Part shown: one piece after another, positions 17,124 to 25,866 of the stretch | Layout: each line of letters begins with the position of its first letter | How positions within the stretch are numbered: position 1 is the stretch's first letter | Source: Caldalkalibacillus uzonensis | Lineage (GTDB): Bacteria; Bacillota; Bacilli; Caldalkalibacillales; Caldalkalibacillaceae | Direction of reading: 5' to 3' | Assembly (NCBI RefSeq): GCF_030814135.1 | Contig: NZ_JAUSUQ010000007.1 | Coordinates: 62,001 to 126,000 of the forward strand | Length of the DNA: 64,000 bases | Program-made: the position numbers and the translations under genes | Notes under the pieces: generated by a model | What the model was told of the DNA's origin: nothing | Database searches by the model: none | What the model saw: only the letters and a program-made list of their open reading frames with translations

Positions 17124-18110
17124 ATGATGCTAACTGCACCGATCTTAAGTCATGCTAAACACTATCCTAATAAACCGGCAATAAGGACGGGGAGCCAGGA
17201 GGTGGTCTATGGGCAATTGGCAGCTGATATCATGACAATTGCCTCCTGGTTAAGGCAGGGAAGCATCTGTACTCAGCTCCAAACCAAAGCGGACTGGCCT
17301 GTTTCGGTCCTGTTTATTGTCCCTACCATGGCCGCAGCAATCATGCAGGAATTGGAACATCGGGAGGAAGTACCGACTGCCCATCATCTGCAAAAAATCA
17401 TTTCTTCAGGAGCAAAATGGCAAGCAGTGGACAAACGTAAACTGGGCACGTTTTTTCCGCACACGGGCTTGTATGAATTTTATGGTGCTTCCGAATTAAG
17501 TTTTGTGAGTGTGCTCTCTCCCCAAGATCAGCTGTCTAGAGGCGCTTCCGTTGGCCGCCCCTTTTACGGGGTAGAGATCTCCATTCGCAATCAAGATGGG
17601 CAGGAAGTGGCCCCGGGGGAAGTCGGTCAAGTGTATGTTAAAAGTGACATGTTTTTTTCCGGGTATGTCCACGATCAACAGGCAACCCAAGAAGTGTTAC
17701 AAGGGGAATGGGCCACTGTTGGAGATGTGGGAACTGTCGACGAAGACGGCTATTTGTATCTTGTCGGACGGGCTAAAAACATGATCATTAGCGGCGGGTT
17801 GAATGTTTATCCCGAAGAAGTGGAACGGGTCTTGAAACAGCTGCCCTGCATTGAAGAAGCCGCCGTGATTGGTGTACCTGACGATTATTGGGGAGAGAAG
17901 GTGGCAGCTGTTGTTAAGTTCAGAACAGGTGAGCGTCTGGAGCAAGAGGAGATCAGGCAGTATGTCAGGCAATATCTGGCCCGCTACAAGTGCCCCCGGG
18001 AGATTATTGAAGTATCCACCTTTCCTTATACATCTAGCGGGAAAATTGCCCGGCGCAAGTTACAGGAGATGATTCTGGCCCAAAAGCATGGCAACAATGT
18101 GCGCACTTAA
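17124..18110 (+). pseudogene. Acyl-CoA synthetase with large internal in-frame deletion
   Basis: Reads as a long-chain/MenE-type AMP-forming acyl-CoA ligase but only 328 residues, where about 480-520 is usual. Residues 1-50 match the family start (HAKHYPNKPAIRTGSQEVVYG). After about residue 55 the sequence jumps to the middle of the enzyme (SVLFIVPTMAAAIM). Roughly 150 residues are missing, including the ATP-binding P-loop (T/S-SGTTG). Later motifs are intact: YEFYGASELS, GDVGTVDEDGYLYLVGRAKNMIISGG (in part) and the catalytic lysine region SSGKIARRKL. Without the P-loop it should not adenylate substrates. The frame is open, so it may be a recent deletion or an assembly collapse. It is followed closely by a similarly damaged thiolase gene. 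Confidence 0.8.
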
Positions 18111-18159
18111 CAATGAGCAGCCCCTGGTCAGCAGGGGATGTGGCAGTAAGAAGGGTCCT

Positions 18160-19101
18160 ATGAACAACAAAGCAGTGATTGTAGAGGCGAAGCGCACGCC
18201 CATTGGTAAGGTGGGAGGGATGTTAAAAGATGTTTCTCCTGAACAATTGGCTGCCCATGTGATGAAAGCCCTCATTTCCGAATGCGGCCTGTCTTTTGGT
18301 CAAGTAGATGAAGTGATCTTGGGCAATGCCACCGGTCCCGGCGGCAACCTGGCCCGTCTGGCATTGTTGACTGCCGGTTTTCCGGTAGAGGTGCCCGGAG
18401 TCACAGTTGACCGACAGTGCGGTTCCGGTTTGGAAGCGGTCAATCTGGCTGCCCGTCTCATACAGGCCGGAGCTGGAGAGTTTTATGTAGCTGGAGGGGT
18501 AGAAAGCACCAGTCAGGCCCCTTGGAAAATAGAAAAGCCGGCCTCTCTTTACAAAGGGGCACCACGTCTGTTTACCCGGACCCGCTTTTCTCCTGTGTTT
18601 AGGGAAAACGGAACGGTGACGGCTGGGAATGCCTGTCCGATTAATGATGGTGCGGCAGTGCTCCTGGTCATGTCCGAACGTAAAGCCCGTGAACTGGGAC
18701 TTGTCCCGGTGCTGGAGTTTGTGGATGCGGTTTCAGCCGGCGTCGATCCCAATCTGTTAGGCATTGGTCCCGTTCCTGCTGTGAAAAAGCTGCTTGAACG
18801 GCAGGGTATGACCGTGGATGAGATCGATTTGGTTGAGTTTAATGAAGCATTTGCCTCACAAGTAATCGCCTCCTTGCGGGAATTGGGGATTCCCTGGGAC
18901 AAGGTGAACGTGGGCGGCGGCGCTATTGCCCTGGGCCACCCGTATGGGGCCTCTGGCGCCATCTTGGTGACAAGGTTGGTGACAAGGTTGGTGACGGAGA
19001 TGTCGCTGCATCAAGCCACCTGGGGCCTGGCTACGTTAGGCATTGGCGGTGGGCTGGGCTTGGCTACCTTGTTTAAACGTTACATACAGGACACCTGTTA
19101 A
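18160..19101 (+). pseudogene. Acetyl-CoA acetyltransferase (thiolase) with internal deletion
   Basis: Thiolase-like, 313 residues from ATG 18160 against a usual length near 390. The nucleophilic Cys is present (DRQCGSGLEAV) and so is the His loop (GHPYGASGA). Sequence jumps from RTRFSP directly to VFRENGTVTAGNACPINDGAA, losing about 70-80 residues of the loop domain. The second catalytic Cys, normally C-I/S-GGG near the C-terminus, is replaced by Gly (LGIGGGLG). A 12-base tandem duplication (TTGGTGACAAGG, about 18965-18990) inserts LVTR repeats. These changes argue for loss of activity. It lies 50 bases after the deleted acyl-CoA ligase; the pair was probably a fatty-acid or ketone module. 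A terminator follows. Confidence 0.8.
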
Positions 19102-19117
19102 CAAAGCAGGCAATCAG

Positions 19118-19154
19118 GCCACGGACAAGCCGTTTGGCTCCGTGGTTATTTTTT
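19118..19154 (+). terminator. Rho-independent terminator after the thiolase remnant
   Basis: CCACGGA / TCCGTGG stem with inner AAGCCGTTTGGCT, then TTATTTTTTG. Confidence 0.75.
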
Positions 19155-19159
19155 GAAAA

Positions 19160-19194
19160 GTGGTATAGACAACTAAACAACTAGATGTTATACT
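19160..19194 (+). promoter_or_regulatory. nagABR promoter with NagR (dre-like) operator
   Basis: TAGACA-N17-TATACT promoter (19166-19194). Its -35 lies inside GTGGTATAGACAACT, which resembles the dre site bound by NagR/YvoA in B. subtilis (core TGGTATAGACCA). The third gene of the operon encodes a NagR-like GntR protein, so autoregulation by GlcNAc-6-P or GlcN-6-P is likely. Confidence 0.65.
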
Positions 19195-19238
19195 TGGATT
19201 GAAAGGGGTTACACAAAGAGATCAAACTGAAGGGTGAA

Positions 19239-20420
19239 ATGTTCATGGCGGCAAATAGCATGGTGATTAGCGGAGGAACAATCGTGACCGGGGAGAAGGT
19301 GATTCATGACGGACACGTCATCGTGGAGGGAGACAAAATTGCAGCCGTAAGTGATACGCCCTATGGGGAAGCAGAGACCAGTGTAAAAGTGATACACCTC
19401 AATGACAGCGATTTCCTTTTCCCTGGTTTTATTGATGTGCATATTCATGGTGTTGCAGGTGCCGATGTGATGGATGGCACCCGGGAGGCTTTGCAAACCA
19501 TTGCCCAAGCGTTGCCTGCCGAGGGAACAACCAGCTTTTTAGCGACGACCATCACCCAAAGTGACGACGCCATTTCCCAAGCAGTTCAAAATGTTCACCA
19601 GTATATGAACGATCCTGCACCGGGGGCAGAGGTACTGGGCATTCACCTGGAAGGTCCGTTCATCAGTGAACGCCATCCAGGGGCCCAGCCCAAAGGGCAT
19701 ATTGTCCCCCCTTGTGTGGAGACGTTTGCGAAGTGGGAAAAATTGTCTGGAGAAAAGATCCGGTTGGTGACGCTGGCTCCGGAAGAAGATGAGGGACTTG
19801 CGCTGGTCAAATATTTAAAAGGGAGGGGGGTCATCATTTCAGTTGGCCACTCCCATGCCACTTATGCGCAAGTGTCCCAAGCTGTGCAATATGGCCTGTC
19901 TCATGCTGCGCACCTGTTTAATGCCATGCGTCCCCTTCACCATCGTGAACCGGGAGTTGTTGGAGCCGTTTTTTTGCATCCTGACATCACGGCAGAGATT
20001 ATCTTTGATCATGTGCATGTCAAGCAGGAAGTGGTGCAGCTGGCCTACAACATCAAAGGTCCGGAAAAGATGATCCTGATTACGGATGCCATACGGGCTA
20101 AGGGGTTGGGGGACGGTGCCTATGACCTGGGGGGCCAAACGGTGACCGTAAAAGAGAACAGAGCGCTCTTGGCAGATGGCACGCTGGCTGGCAGCATGCT
20201 TAAAATGAATGAGGCTGTCAGACATGCCAGCAGGTTGAACGGCTGTGACCTTGTGGATCTTGTCAAGCTGTCCTCTCTTAATGCAGCCCACAAATTAGGC
20301 ATCGCCCACCGCAAGGGAAGTATAGCCCCAGGAAAAGATGCTGATTTGGTTGTGCTAGATCAAGATTTCAACGTACAGCAAACCATCTGTCGCGGACAGC
20401 TGATCTATGACAGGAAATGA
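19239..20420 (+). CDS. nagA: N-acetylglucosamine-6-phosphate deacetylase
   Basis: Removes acetate from GlcNAc-6-phosphate to give GlcN-6-phosphate, from imported chitin sugar or cell-wall recycling. Amidohydrolase fold with the metal and catalytic elements visible: PGFIDVHIHG, GIHLEGPFIS with metal-binding Glu, SVGHSHATY, SHAAHLFNAMRP and the catalytic Asp in LITDAIRA. 393 residues, normal. ATG 19239 follows AAGGGTGAA. Its 3' end overlaps or abuts nagB, consistent with the nagA-nagB-nagR operon order of bacilli. Confidence 0.95.
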   Translation: MFMAANSMVISGGTIVTGEKVIHDGHVIVEGDKIAAVSDTPYGEAETSVKVIHLNDSDFLFPGFIDVHIHGVAGADVMDGTREALQTIAQALPAEGTTSFLATTITQSDDAISQAVQNVHQYMNDPAPGAEVLGIHLEGPFISERHPGAQPKGHIVPPCVETFAKWEKLSGEKIRLVTLAPEEDEGLALVKYLKGRGVIISVGHSHATYAQVSQAVQYGLSHAAHLFNAMRPLHHREPGVVGAVFLHPDITAEIIFDHVHVKQEVVQLAYNIKGPEKMILITDAIRAKGLGDGAYDLGGQTVTVKENRALLADGTLAGSMLKMNEAVRHASRLNGCDLVDLVKLSSLNAAHKLGIAHRKGSIAPGKDADLVVLDQDFNVQQTICRGQLIYDRK

Positions 20421-20430
20421 GGTGAGTACG

Positions 20431-21186
20431 GTGGAGATTATCTATGCCCGTGATTATGAGCAACTAAGCAAGCAAGCAGCGCGATATGTCTACCAGTTCG
20501 TGGCCAGCCGCCCTAAGGTGACCCTCGGCTTGCCTACCGGGGAAACTCCCATCGGCTTTTATCGCGAGCTGGTTGCTTTGCACCGGGATAACCCACTTCA
20601 ACTGGGCGGCATGGTCACCTTTAACCTTGATGAATACCTTGGCTTACCGCCCCAGTCACCCCAAAGTTATCATTCCTACATGAACCGGCATCTGTTTGAA
20701 CCTTTGGGTTTGCCCCTTGAACAAACCCATATTCCCGATGGTTTGGCCAAGGACCCTGAAGCAGAATGCCAGCGGTATGAGGAAGAAATCAGGCGGCACG
20801 GTGGTCTGGACCTTGTGATTTTAGGTGTGGGGCGGAACGGGCATATTGGGTTTAACGAACCTGGCACCTCATTCGACCGGAGAACCCATGTTGTCACGCT
20901 GGCGGAAAGTACCCGGCAGGCAAATGCGCGCTTTTTCCCTTCTCTTGAAGATGTGCCCACTCAGGCTATTACCATGGGCATTGCCACCATTTTGGAAGCG
21001 GACGAAATCATTCTCTTGGCCAGCGGCTCTAAAAAAGCGGAGGCTGTTTATCACTTAATAGAAGGTCACAAGGTGACTGAACAGTGGCCGGTCACAGCAT
21101 TAAAGCGTCATGACCGCGTTACCGTATTCTTAGACCGGGAAGCAGCGGCCTTGTTATCTACAGCAAAGGAGACGAGTGCACCATGA
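20431..21186 (+). CDS. nagB: Glucosamine-6-phosphate deaminase
   Basis: Converts GlcN-6-phosphate to fructose-6-phosphate and ammonia, delivering amino sugars to glycolysis. Motifs: LGLPTGETPIGFYREL (phosphate loop), FNLDEYLGL with catalytic Asp, and ILGVGRNGHIGFNEPG. About 251 residues. Start choice: GTG 20431 (VEIIYARDYEQLS) aligns with the usual NagB N-terminus and follows GAGGTGAG. An in-frame ATG at 20407 overlaps the end of nagA and would add eight residues. The 3' end overlaps the nagR start by four bases (ATGA). Confidence 0.95.
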   Translation: MEIIYARDYEQLSKQAARYVYQFVASRPKVTLGLPTGETPIGFYRELVALHRDNPLQLGGMVTFNLDEYLGLPPQSPQSYHSYMNRHLFEPLGLPLEQTHIPDGLAKDPEAECQRYEEEIRRHGGLDLVILGVGRNGHIGFNEPGTSFDRRTHVVTLAESTRQANARFFPSLEDVPTQAITMGIATILEADEIILLASGSKKAEAVYHLIEGHKVTEQWPVTALKRHDRVTVFLDREAAALLSTAKETSAP

Positions 21187-21905
21187 TTGATAAAGACTCT
21201 CCCATTCCGATCTATTACCAGCTCGAAGAACTGATTCGCACCCAGATTGAGAATGAGGCCTTACAGCCGGGAGACCTGATTCCTTCTGAGCGGGAACTGG
21301 CCGAACAATATCACATTAGCCGCATGACTGTCCGTCAAGCGATCACCAATCTGGTTAACGAAGGTTTGCTGGTCAGAAAGAAGGGCAAAGGTACCTTTGT
21401 GGCTGAGAGGAAAATTGAGCAGCCTTTGTCAAAGTTAAGGGGATTTTCGGAAGATATGCGCAGCCTGGGTATGGTACCGGAAACAAAGCTCCTTGAATTT
21501 AAAGAAGTACCGGCTCCTATTAAAGTAAGCCGGGAGTTGCATATTAAAAGGGGGGATTTGGTCTATCAGATCAGCCGTCTGCGTTTGGCCGATGGGCGCC
21601 CCATGGCCTGCGAAGTAGCCTATTTGTCTAAACAGCGTATACACGGGTTGACGGAAGAGACTGTGAAAGGATCGCTATACCAGTACATTGAACAGGAGCT
21701 TAAGCTGAAAATTGAACGGGCAATTCAAAGTTTAGAGCCCAGTGTTGCTTTTAAACAGGAGAGCCAACTATTGGAGATTGCCGAGCAAGCACCGGTTTTA
21801 CTCATGAGACGAACCACCTATTTAAGTGACGGGACGCCGTTTGAGTATGTCAAGTCTGTGTACCGGGGAGACCGGTATAAGTTTGTAATTGAGATGTATC
21901 GTTAA
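21183..21905 (+). CDS. nagR: GntR/HutC-family repressor NagR
   Basis: Transcriptional regulator of amino-sugar use, 240 residues. The winged HTH is IPIYYQLEELIRTQIENEAL...PSERELAEQYHISRMTVRQAI, followed by a UTRA effector domain (LRGFSEDMRSLG, LVYQISRLRLADGRPMACEVAYL). It overlaps nagB by four bases, indicating translational coupling. By homology it binds dre sites and is released by GlcNAc-6-P/GlcN-6-P. A dre-like site overlaps the nagA promoter. It may also influence the PTS operon starting 60 bases later, since no strong terminator separates them. Confidence 0.92.
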   Translation: MIDKDSPIPIYYQLEELIRTQIENEALQPGDLIPSERELAEQYHISRMTVRQAITNLVNEGLLVRKKGKGTFVAERKIEQPLSKLRGFSEDMRSLGMVPETKLLEFKEVPAPIKVSRELHIKRGDLVYQISRLRLADGRPMACEVAYLSKQRIHGLTEETVKGSLYQYIEQELKLKIERAIQSLEPSVAFKQESQLLEIAEQAPVLLMRRTTYLSDGTPFEYVKSVYRGDRYKFVIEMYR

Positions 21906-21967
21906 TTTTGCGAAGGAAATTCCAAAAAAAGGAGTTCACTTTAAATGTCTAAGTGGAGGATTAGATC

Positions 21968-22405
21968 ATGCACTTTTTAACACAGGAACTTATACAGCTT
22001 GATGCCAAGGTAAACAACGCCAAAGAAGCTATTGAACAGGCGGGCAAACTATTGTTAGATCAACAGTTGATCAATGAGTCCTATATACAAGCCATGATCG
22101 ATTCTTATGAACAAAACGGGCCTTATTTTGTATTGGCTCCTCACATTGCTTTGCCACATGCCAGGCCTGAAGATGGAGCTAAACAGGCAGCCGTATCCAT
22201 GCTGCAATTAAAAAAACCTGTACCATTTGGTCACCCTAATAATGATCCGGTCTCTCTCGTCTTTGCTTTAGCAGCAGGATCCAACAATGAACATATTTTG
22301 GTCTTAAAAAAATTGTCTACACTCCTGGGGAATGAAGAAATCAGATATAAATTTATGACAGCTAAAAACTATGAAGACTTACAAAGTGTGATAGAGGGGG
22401 ATTGA
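21968..22405 (+). CDS. PTS EIIA component (mannitol/fructose/ascorbate type)
   Basis: Phosphotransfer protein of 145 residues that passes phosphate from HPr to EIIB. The active histidine is His64 in ALPHARPEDG, the PTS_EIIA_2 signature. It is the first gene of a set IIA-IIB-IIC with the order and size of the Ula (L-ascorbate) family; IIB starts four bases after its stop. The substrate is unknown: the downstream enzymes differ from the ula pathway, so L-ascorbate is not assumed. A GGAGGA site precedes ATG 21968. Confidence 0.88.
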   Translation: MHFLTQELIQLDAKVNNAKEAIEQAGKLLLDQQLINESYIQAMIDSYEQNGPYFVLAPHIALPHARPEDGAKQAAVSMLQLKKPVPFGHPNNDPVSLVFALAAGSNNEHILVLKKLSTLLGNEEIRYKFMTAKNYEDLQSVIEGD

Positions 22406-22408
22406 AAG

Positions 22409-22678
22409 ATGAAAATCTTAGCAGTATGTGGATTGGGTCAAGGCACAAGTTTAATTTTACGTATGAATATTGAAGAGGTGTTAAACGAGGCAGGAGTAGA
22501 CGCAGAGGTGGAGCATGTGGATGTTTCGGCAGCTTCAGGGGTTGAGGCGGACTATATCTTAACAAGCAATGAGCTGGCTCAAAGCCTCCAAGGACATCAA
22601 GCCAAAATTTTGGTTGTTAACAACTACTTTGACATAGAAGAAATCAAGCGGGTGTTAAGCCAAAATCGAGTGATCTAA
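22409..22678 (+). CDS. PTS EIIB component (lactose/ascorbate type)
   Basis: A small IIB protein of 89 residues with a P-loop-like phosphocysteine: Cys7 in AVCGLGQGTSLIL. The Ser/Thr-rich loop fits the UlaB/SgaB group. It accepts phosphate from the adjacent EIIA and donates it to sugar transported by the EIIC encoded next. Tightly packed with its neighbours (3 and 30 bases), so almost certainly cotranscribed. Confidence 0.88.
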   Translation: MKILAVCGLGQGTSLILRMNIEEVLNEAGVDAEVEHVDVSAASGVEADYILTSNELAQSLQGHQAKILVVNNYFDIEEIKRVLSQNRVI

Positions 22679-22708
22679 ACTATCTTGATGAGGGGAGGAG
22701 AATTTGTG

Positions 22709-24004
22709 ATGGATATTGTAAGATGGATTGCCACTAATGTATTTGGGGAACCGGCGATCTTGTTAGGTTTTATCGTATTTTTGGGTTTATTGTTGCAGAA
22801 GAAGTCAATCAGTCAGCTGATGAGCGGAACATTCAAAGCAATTATTGGTTTCCTGATTATTGGAGCAGGTGCTAGCATTATTGTAAACGCTTTATTGATT
22901 TTTGAACCTATGTGGAAAGAAGTGTTCAATCTTGAAGGTCCTTCCTTAGGAGAGTTTATGGGTCAAGAGGCATTTAGTGCCAAATATGGCGGAGCCGTTA
23001 CATTGGCCATGGCCATCGGCTTTTTGATTAATGTTTTCTTGGCACGGTTTACTAAGCTAAAATATATCTATTTGACCGGTCATATGATGTTTTGGACCAC
23101 TATTATTTTTGCCGGTATTGTTGTACACACCGTAGGAGATGTTCCTTTTATCAGACTTGTTATTTTCTTATCCGTTATTATGGGTATTTACTGGACAGTT
23201 CAGCCGGCCTTAACCCAACCCTTTATGCGTAAGATTATTGGCAATGACAACATCGCCCTTGGTCATACCTCTGCTTCTGTTGCTTTATTGGGGGCACTGC
23301 TAGGGAAACTGTTTGGCAACAAGGAGAACGATTCTGAAAAGTTAAAAGTCCCTAAAGGACTGGAATTTCTGCGAGATTCCAATGTGATCACAGCCTTAAC
23401 CATGGGTATTTTATTCATGGTTGGTGCCTTTATTCTGGCCGGAAAAGGAACCCCAGGCGCCCAAGAGCTAATGGCTGAAGCGGGTGATCAAAGTTTCTTC
23501 GTCTATGCTTTTATTCAGGCGGTTAAGTTTGCAGCCGGCATTTCCGTTGTACTGATGGGAGTACGTATGTTTGTCGGTGAATTGGTTCCAGCTTTTAAAG
23601 GAATTGCGACTAAACTTGTTCCTGGAGCCAAACCCGCCCTCGATGTACCTGTCATTTATCCTTACGCTCCCAATGCCGTTATTCTCGGATTTTTGGGTGC
23701 TTTTATCGGAGCTTTGTTATGGCTTGTGGTCATAGGTAAAACTGTTGCCTACGTCTTTGTGCCGACGATGATCGTGTTGTTCTTCCATGGAGCTGCGGCC
23801 GGCGTATTTGGTAATGCCACGGGCGGGGTAAGAGGTGCATTACTCGGCGGCTTCATGACAGCAACAGTTGTCGCTTGGGGTCAGTTTGTGATGGTCAGAA
23901 TGTTGATCGGAGACACCATCCCTGATACGGCTATGTGGGCAGCTGACTCCGATATGTTTATTCTGGGTCCTGTGATTCGCTTCTTGGCTCAATTATTTTT
24001 CTAA
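22709..24004 (+). CDS. PTS EIIC permease, UlaA/SgaT family
   Basis: Membrane permease with about ten or eleven hydrophobic segments, 431 residues. It begins VRWIATNVFGEPAILLGFIVFLG and has the conserved GFLIIGAGASIIVNAL and HGAAAGVFGNATGG segments of the UlaA family. The start is ATG 22709 after GGGGAGGAG; the in-frame ATG at 22685 is less likely. It should import and phosphorylate an ascorbate-like or other acidic/lactone sugar together with the two preceding genes. A GC hairpin follows before the enzyme genes. Confidence 0.9.
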   Translation: MDIVRWIATNVFGEPAILLGFIVFLGLLLQKKSISQLMSGTFKAIIGFLIIGAGASIIVNALLIFEPMWKEVFNLEGPSLGEFMGQEAFSAKYGGAVTLAMAIGFLINVFLARFTKLKYIYLTGHMMFWTTIIFAGIVVHTVGDVPFIRLVIFLSVIMGIYWTVQPALTQPFMRKIIGNDNIALGHTSASVALLGALLGKLFGNKENDSEKLKVPKGLEFLRDSNVITALTMGILFMVGAFILAGKGTPGAQELMAEAGDQSFFVYAFIQAVKFAAGISVVLMGVRMFVGELVPAFKGIATKLVPGAKPALDVPVIYPYAPNAVILGFLGAFIGALLWLVVIGKTVAYVFVPTMIVLFFHGAAAGVFGNATGGVRGALLGGFMTATVVAWGQFVMVRMLIGDTIPDTAMWAADSDMFILGPVIRFLAQLFF

Positions 24005-24021
24005 ACTAAATGGAACAGAGC

Positions 24022-24046
24022 GAAGGGCAGTGGTGACTGCCCTTTC
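24022..24046 (+). other. Intra-operon hairpin between permease and lactonase genes
   Basis: AAGGGCAG, loop TGGTGA, CTGCCCTT. No T run, so it more likely stabilises upstream mRNA or attenuates partially than acts as a full terminator. Confidence 0.45.
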
Positions 24047-24092
24047 TCCACATAACAAAATACGTTTGAAGATGGTAAAGAGGGGGAATAAA

Positions 24093-25085
24093 ATGAGCTT
24101 CATCCGGACACTTCAAGGGGATATTTGTCCTGAACAGTTAGGTTTTACCTATGCCCATGAACATATCGTTTGCCGTCCCCCTTACTGGTTGGAAAAGGGG
24201 GAAGATGACTTACTATTAGATGATCAACAAAAATCAGAGCGTGACGTGTTTGATTTTAAGCGGCATGGCGGAAAGGCCATTGTCGATGCCACAGCGGTCG
24301 ACTATGGAAGAGATGTGCAGGCTGTCAAACAAATTGCCGACCAAACTGGCGTTTATATTATCGGCACAGCCGGCTTTAATAAAAGCTTTTTATGGCAGGC
24401 ACGTCTCCCAGATAGGCTCAAGCTGATAATCGGAGATTATTCTACTTTTGAAGAATGGATTGATCAGAGCTCTATCAATGCATTAACAGAGTTTGTGGTG
24501 CGTGAAGTGGAAGAAGGGCTTGAGGGTACGCCTTATAAAGGGGGGCAGGTCAAATTTGGCACAGGCTATAACTCTATTACTCCACTGGAAGAGAAAACGA
24601 TCCGCGCTGTAGCCCGTGCTCATCATGAAACAAAGGCCCCCATTCACTCCCATACAGAAATGGGAACCATGGCATTGGAGCAGATTGAGATTCTCAGATC
24701 TGAAAATGTGGAGCCTAGTTACGTTAGTTTCGGACATATGGATCGCAACCCTGATCCATATTATCATGAGCAGATTGCTAAAACAGGAGCATATTTATGT
24801 TTTGACGGTATTGGCAAGATCAAATACGCCCCAGAGAGCACAAGAATTGACCTTATTTTGCAACTGGTGCAAAAAGGGTATGAGGATCAAATCCTCATCA
24901 GCGGAGATACAGCTAGAAAAAGCTATTACAAGCATTATGGGCATGGACTTGGCTTAGCTTATATTATTTCCAAATGGGTTCCGCGGTTCATTGATGAGGC
25001 TGAACGCAGGGGATTTGATGGAGAAACCTTGGTCAAAAAGTTTTTTGTTGCGAATCCAGCCCGGTGCTTTGCTTTTAAAAAGTAA
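24093..25085 (+). CDS. Phosphotriesterase-family lactonase (phospho-sugar lactonase-like)
   Basis: Metal-dependent hydrolase of the phosphotriesterase (PHP/COG1735) family, 330 residues. Binuclear-metal ligands are visible: HEH in TYAHEHIV, the carbamylated-Lys candidate in GGQVKFGTGY, His in IHSHTEMG, His in FGHMDRN and Asp in ISGDTARK. Members beside Ula-type PTS genes are known to hydrolyse phosphorylated sugar lactones, so that is the likely chemistry: opening the lactone of the imported, phosphorylated substrate. The start is ATG 24093 after GAGGGGGA. Together with the creatininase and SIS genes it forms the catabolic part of the operon. Confidence 0.85.
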   Translation: MSFIRTLQGDICPEQLGFTYAHEHIVCRPPYWLEKGEDDLLLDDQQKSERDVFDFKRHGGKAIVDATAVDYGRDVQAVKQIADQTGVYIIGTAGFNKSFLWQARLPDRLKLIIGDYSTFEEWIDQSSINALTEFVVREVEEGLEGTPYKGGQVKFGTGYNSITPLEEKTIRAVARAHHETKAPIHSHTEMGTMALEQIEILRSENVEPSYVSFGHMDRNPDPYYHEQIAKTGAYLCFDGIGKIKYAPESTRIDLILQLVQKGYEDQILISGDTARKSYYKHYGHGLGLAYIISKWVPRFIDEAERRGFDGETLVKKFFVANPARCFAFKK

Positions 25086-25115
25086 GGCTCATTTTTAGCA
25101 CAGGAGATGATGCCT

Positions 25116-25853
25116 ATGCAATTTGCTTACACTAACTCGGAAATAGTTCGTCAACTGATTAAGGAAAAGTCGATTGCCATTTTACCGATTGGTGCCATTG
25201 AAGCACACGGACCTCATCTCCCCTTAGGTACGGATAATATACTGGCCGAAGCCTTGGCTAACCGGCTTGCCCAGCAAGTTGATGCCTTTGTTTTACCCAC
25301 TTTACCCTACGGACAAGTATGGAGCCTGCGCCATTTTGCGGGCAGTATTAATGTCAGTAATGATTCGTTGATTAATCTTTTGTGTGACATAGGCCAAAGT
25401 TTGTCTGAGCAGGGATTTAAAATATTTGTTATCGTTAATGGTCATCTAGGAAACCAGATGGCGTTAAAAGAGGTGACAAGAAAGCTGTATGATTTGTGTC
25501 CAGAGTTGAAAACATTCGCTTTCTTTTATCCCGGGACGGGAAAAATCATCGAAGAATTAAGGGAGTCGCAAGCGGTTCATCACACCTTCTTTCACGCGGA
25601 TGAAATTGAAACTTCGTTAATGCTGTATGTGGCAGAGGATCGGGTTGACATGAACAAAGCAATTAAAAACATACCCAATGTACCGGAGGAAGTCGATTAT
25701 ACGCCTATGTCGTGGGAGCAGTTTACTGATGTTCCTGTCCTGGGTGATGCCACATTGGCCGCAAAAGAAAAGGGGAAGCGGATAATTGAGGTAGCCGTTG
25801 AAAAGATGGCCAATTTGATCCGCCAAGCAGAAAAGGAAAGAACACAATCATAG
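25116..25853 (+). CDS. Creatininase-family amidohydrolase
   Basis: Predicted metal-dependent amide hydrolase, 245 residues. Family motifs: PIGAIEAHGPHLPLGTDN with Glu, His and Asp ligands, VNGHLGNQ and the metal-binding acidic run HADEIETS. Creatininase relatives open cyclic amides, act on formamidopyrimidines or deformylate intermediates. Here the gene follows the lactonase and precedes a SIS protein in a PTS operon, suggesting action on an amide or cyclic amide of a phosphorylated sugar. The start is placed at ATG 25116, eight bases after CAGGAG. The substrate is inferred only loosely. Confidence 0.82.
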   Translation: MQFAYTNSEIVRQLIKEKSIAILPIGAIEAHGPHLPLGTDNILAEALANRLAQQVDAFVLPTLPYGQVWSLRHFAGSINVSNDSLINLLCDIGQSLSEQGFKIFVIVNGHLGNQMALKEVTRKLYDLCPELKTFAFFYPGTGKIIEELRESQAVHHTFFHADEIETSLMLYVAEDRVDMNKAIKNIPNVPEEVDYTPMSWEQFTDVPVLGDATLAAKEKGKRIIEVAVEKMANLIRQAEKERTQS

Positions 25854-25866
25854 GGAGGTTTTGAAA

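Noticed and set aside
21906-21967. NagR (dre) operator ahead of the PTS operon
   Set aside because: No match to TGGTATAGACCA was found in the gap, so joint control with nagA is not claimed.
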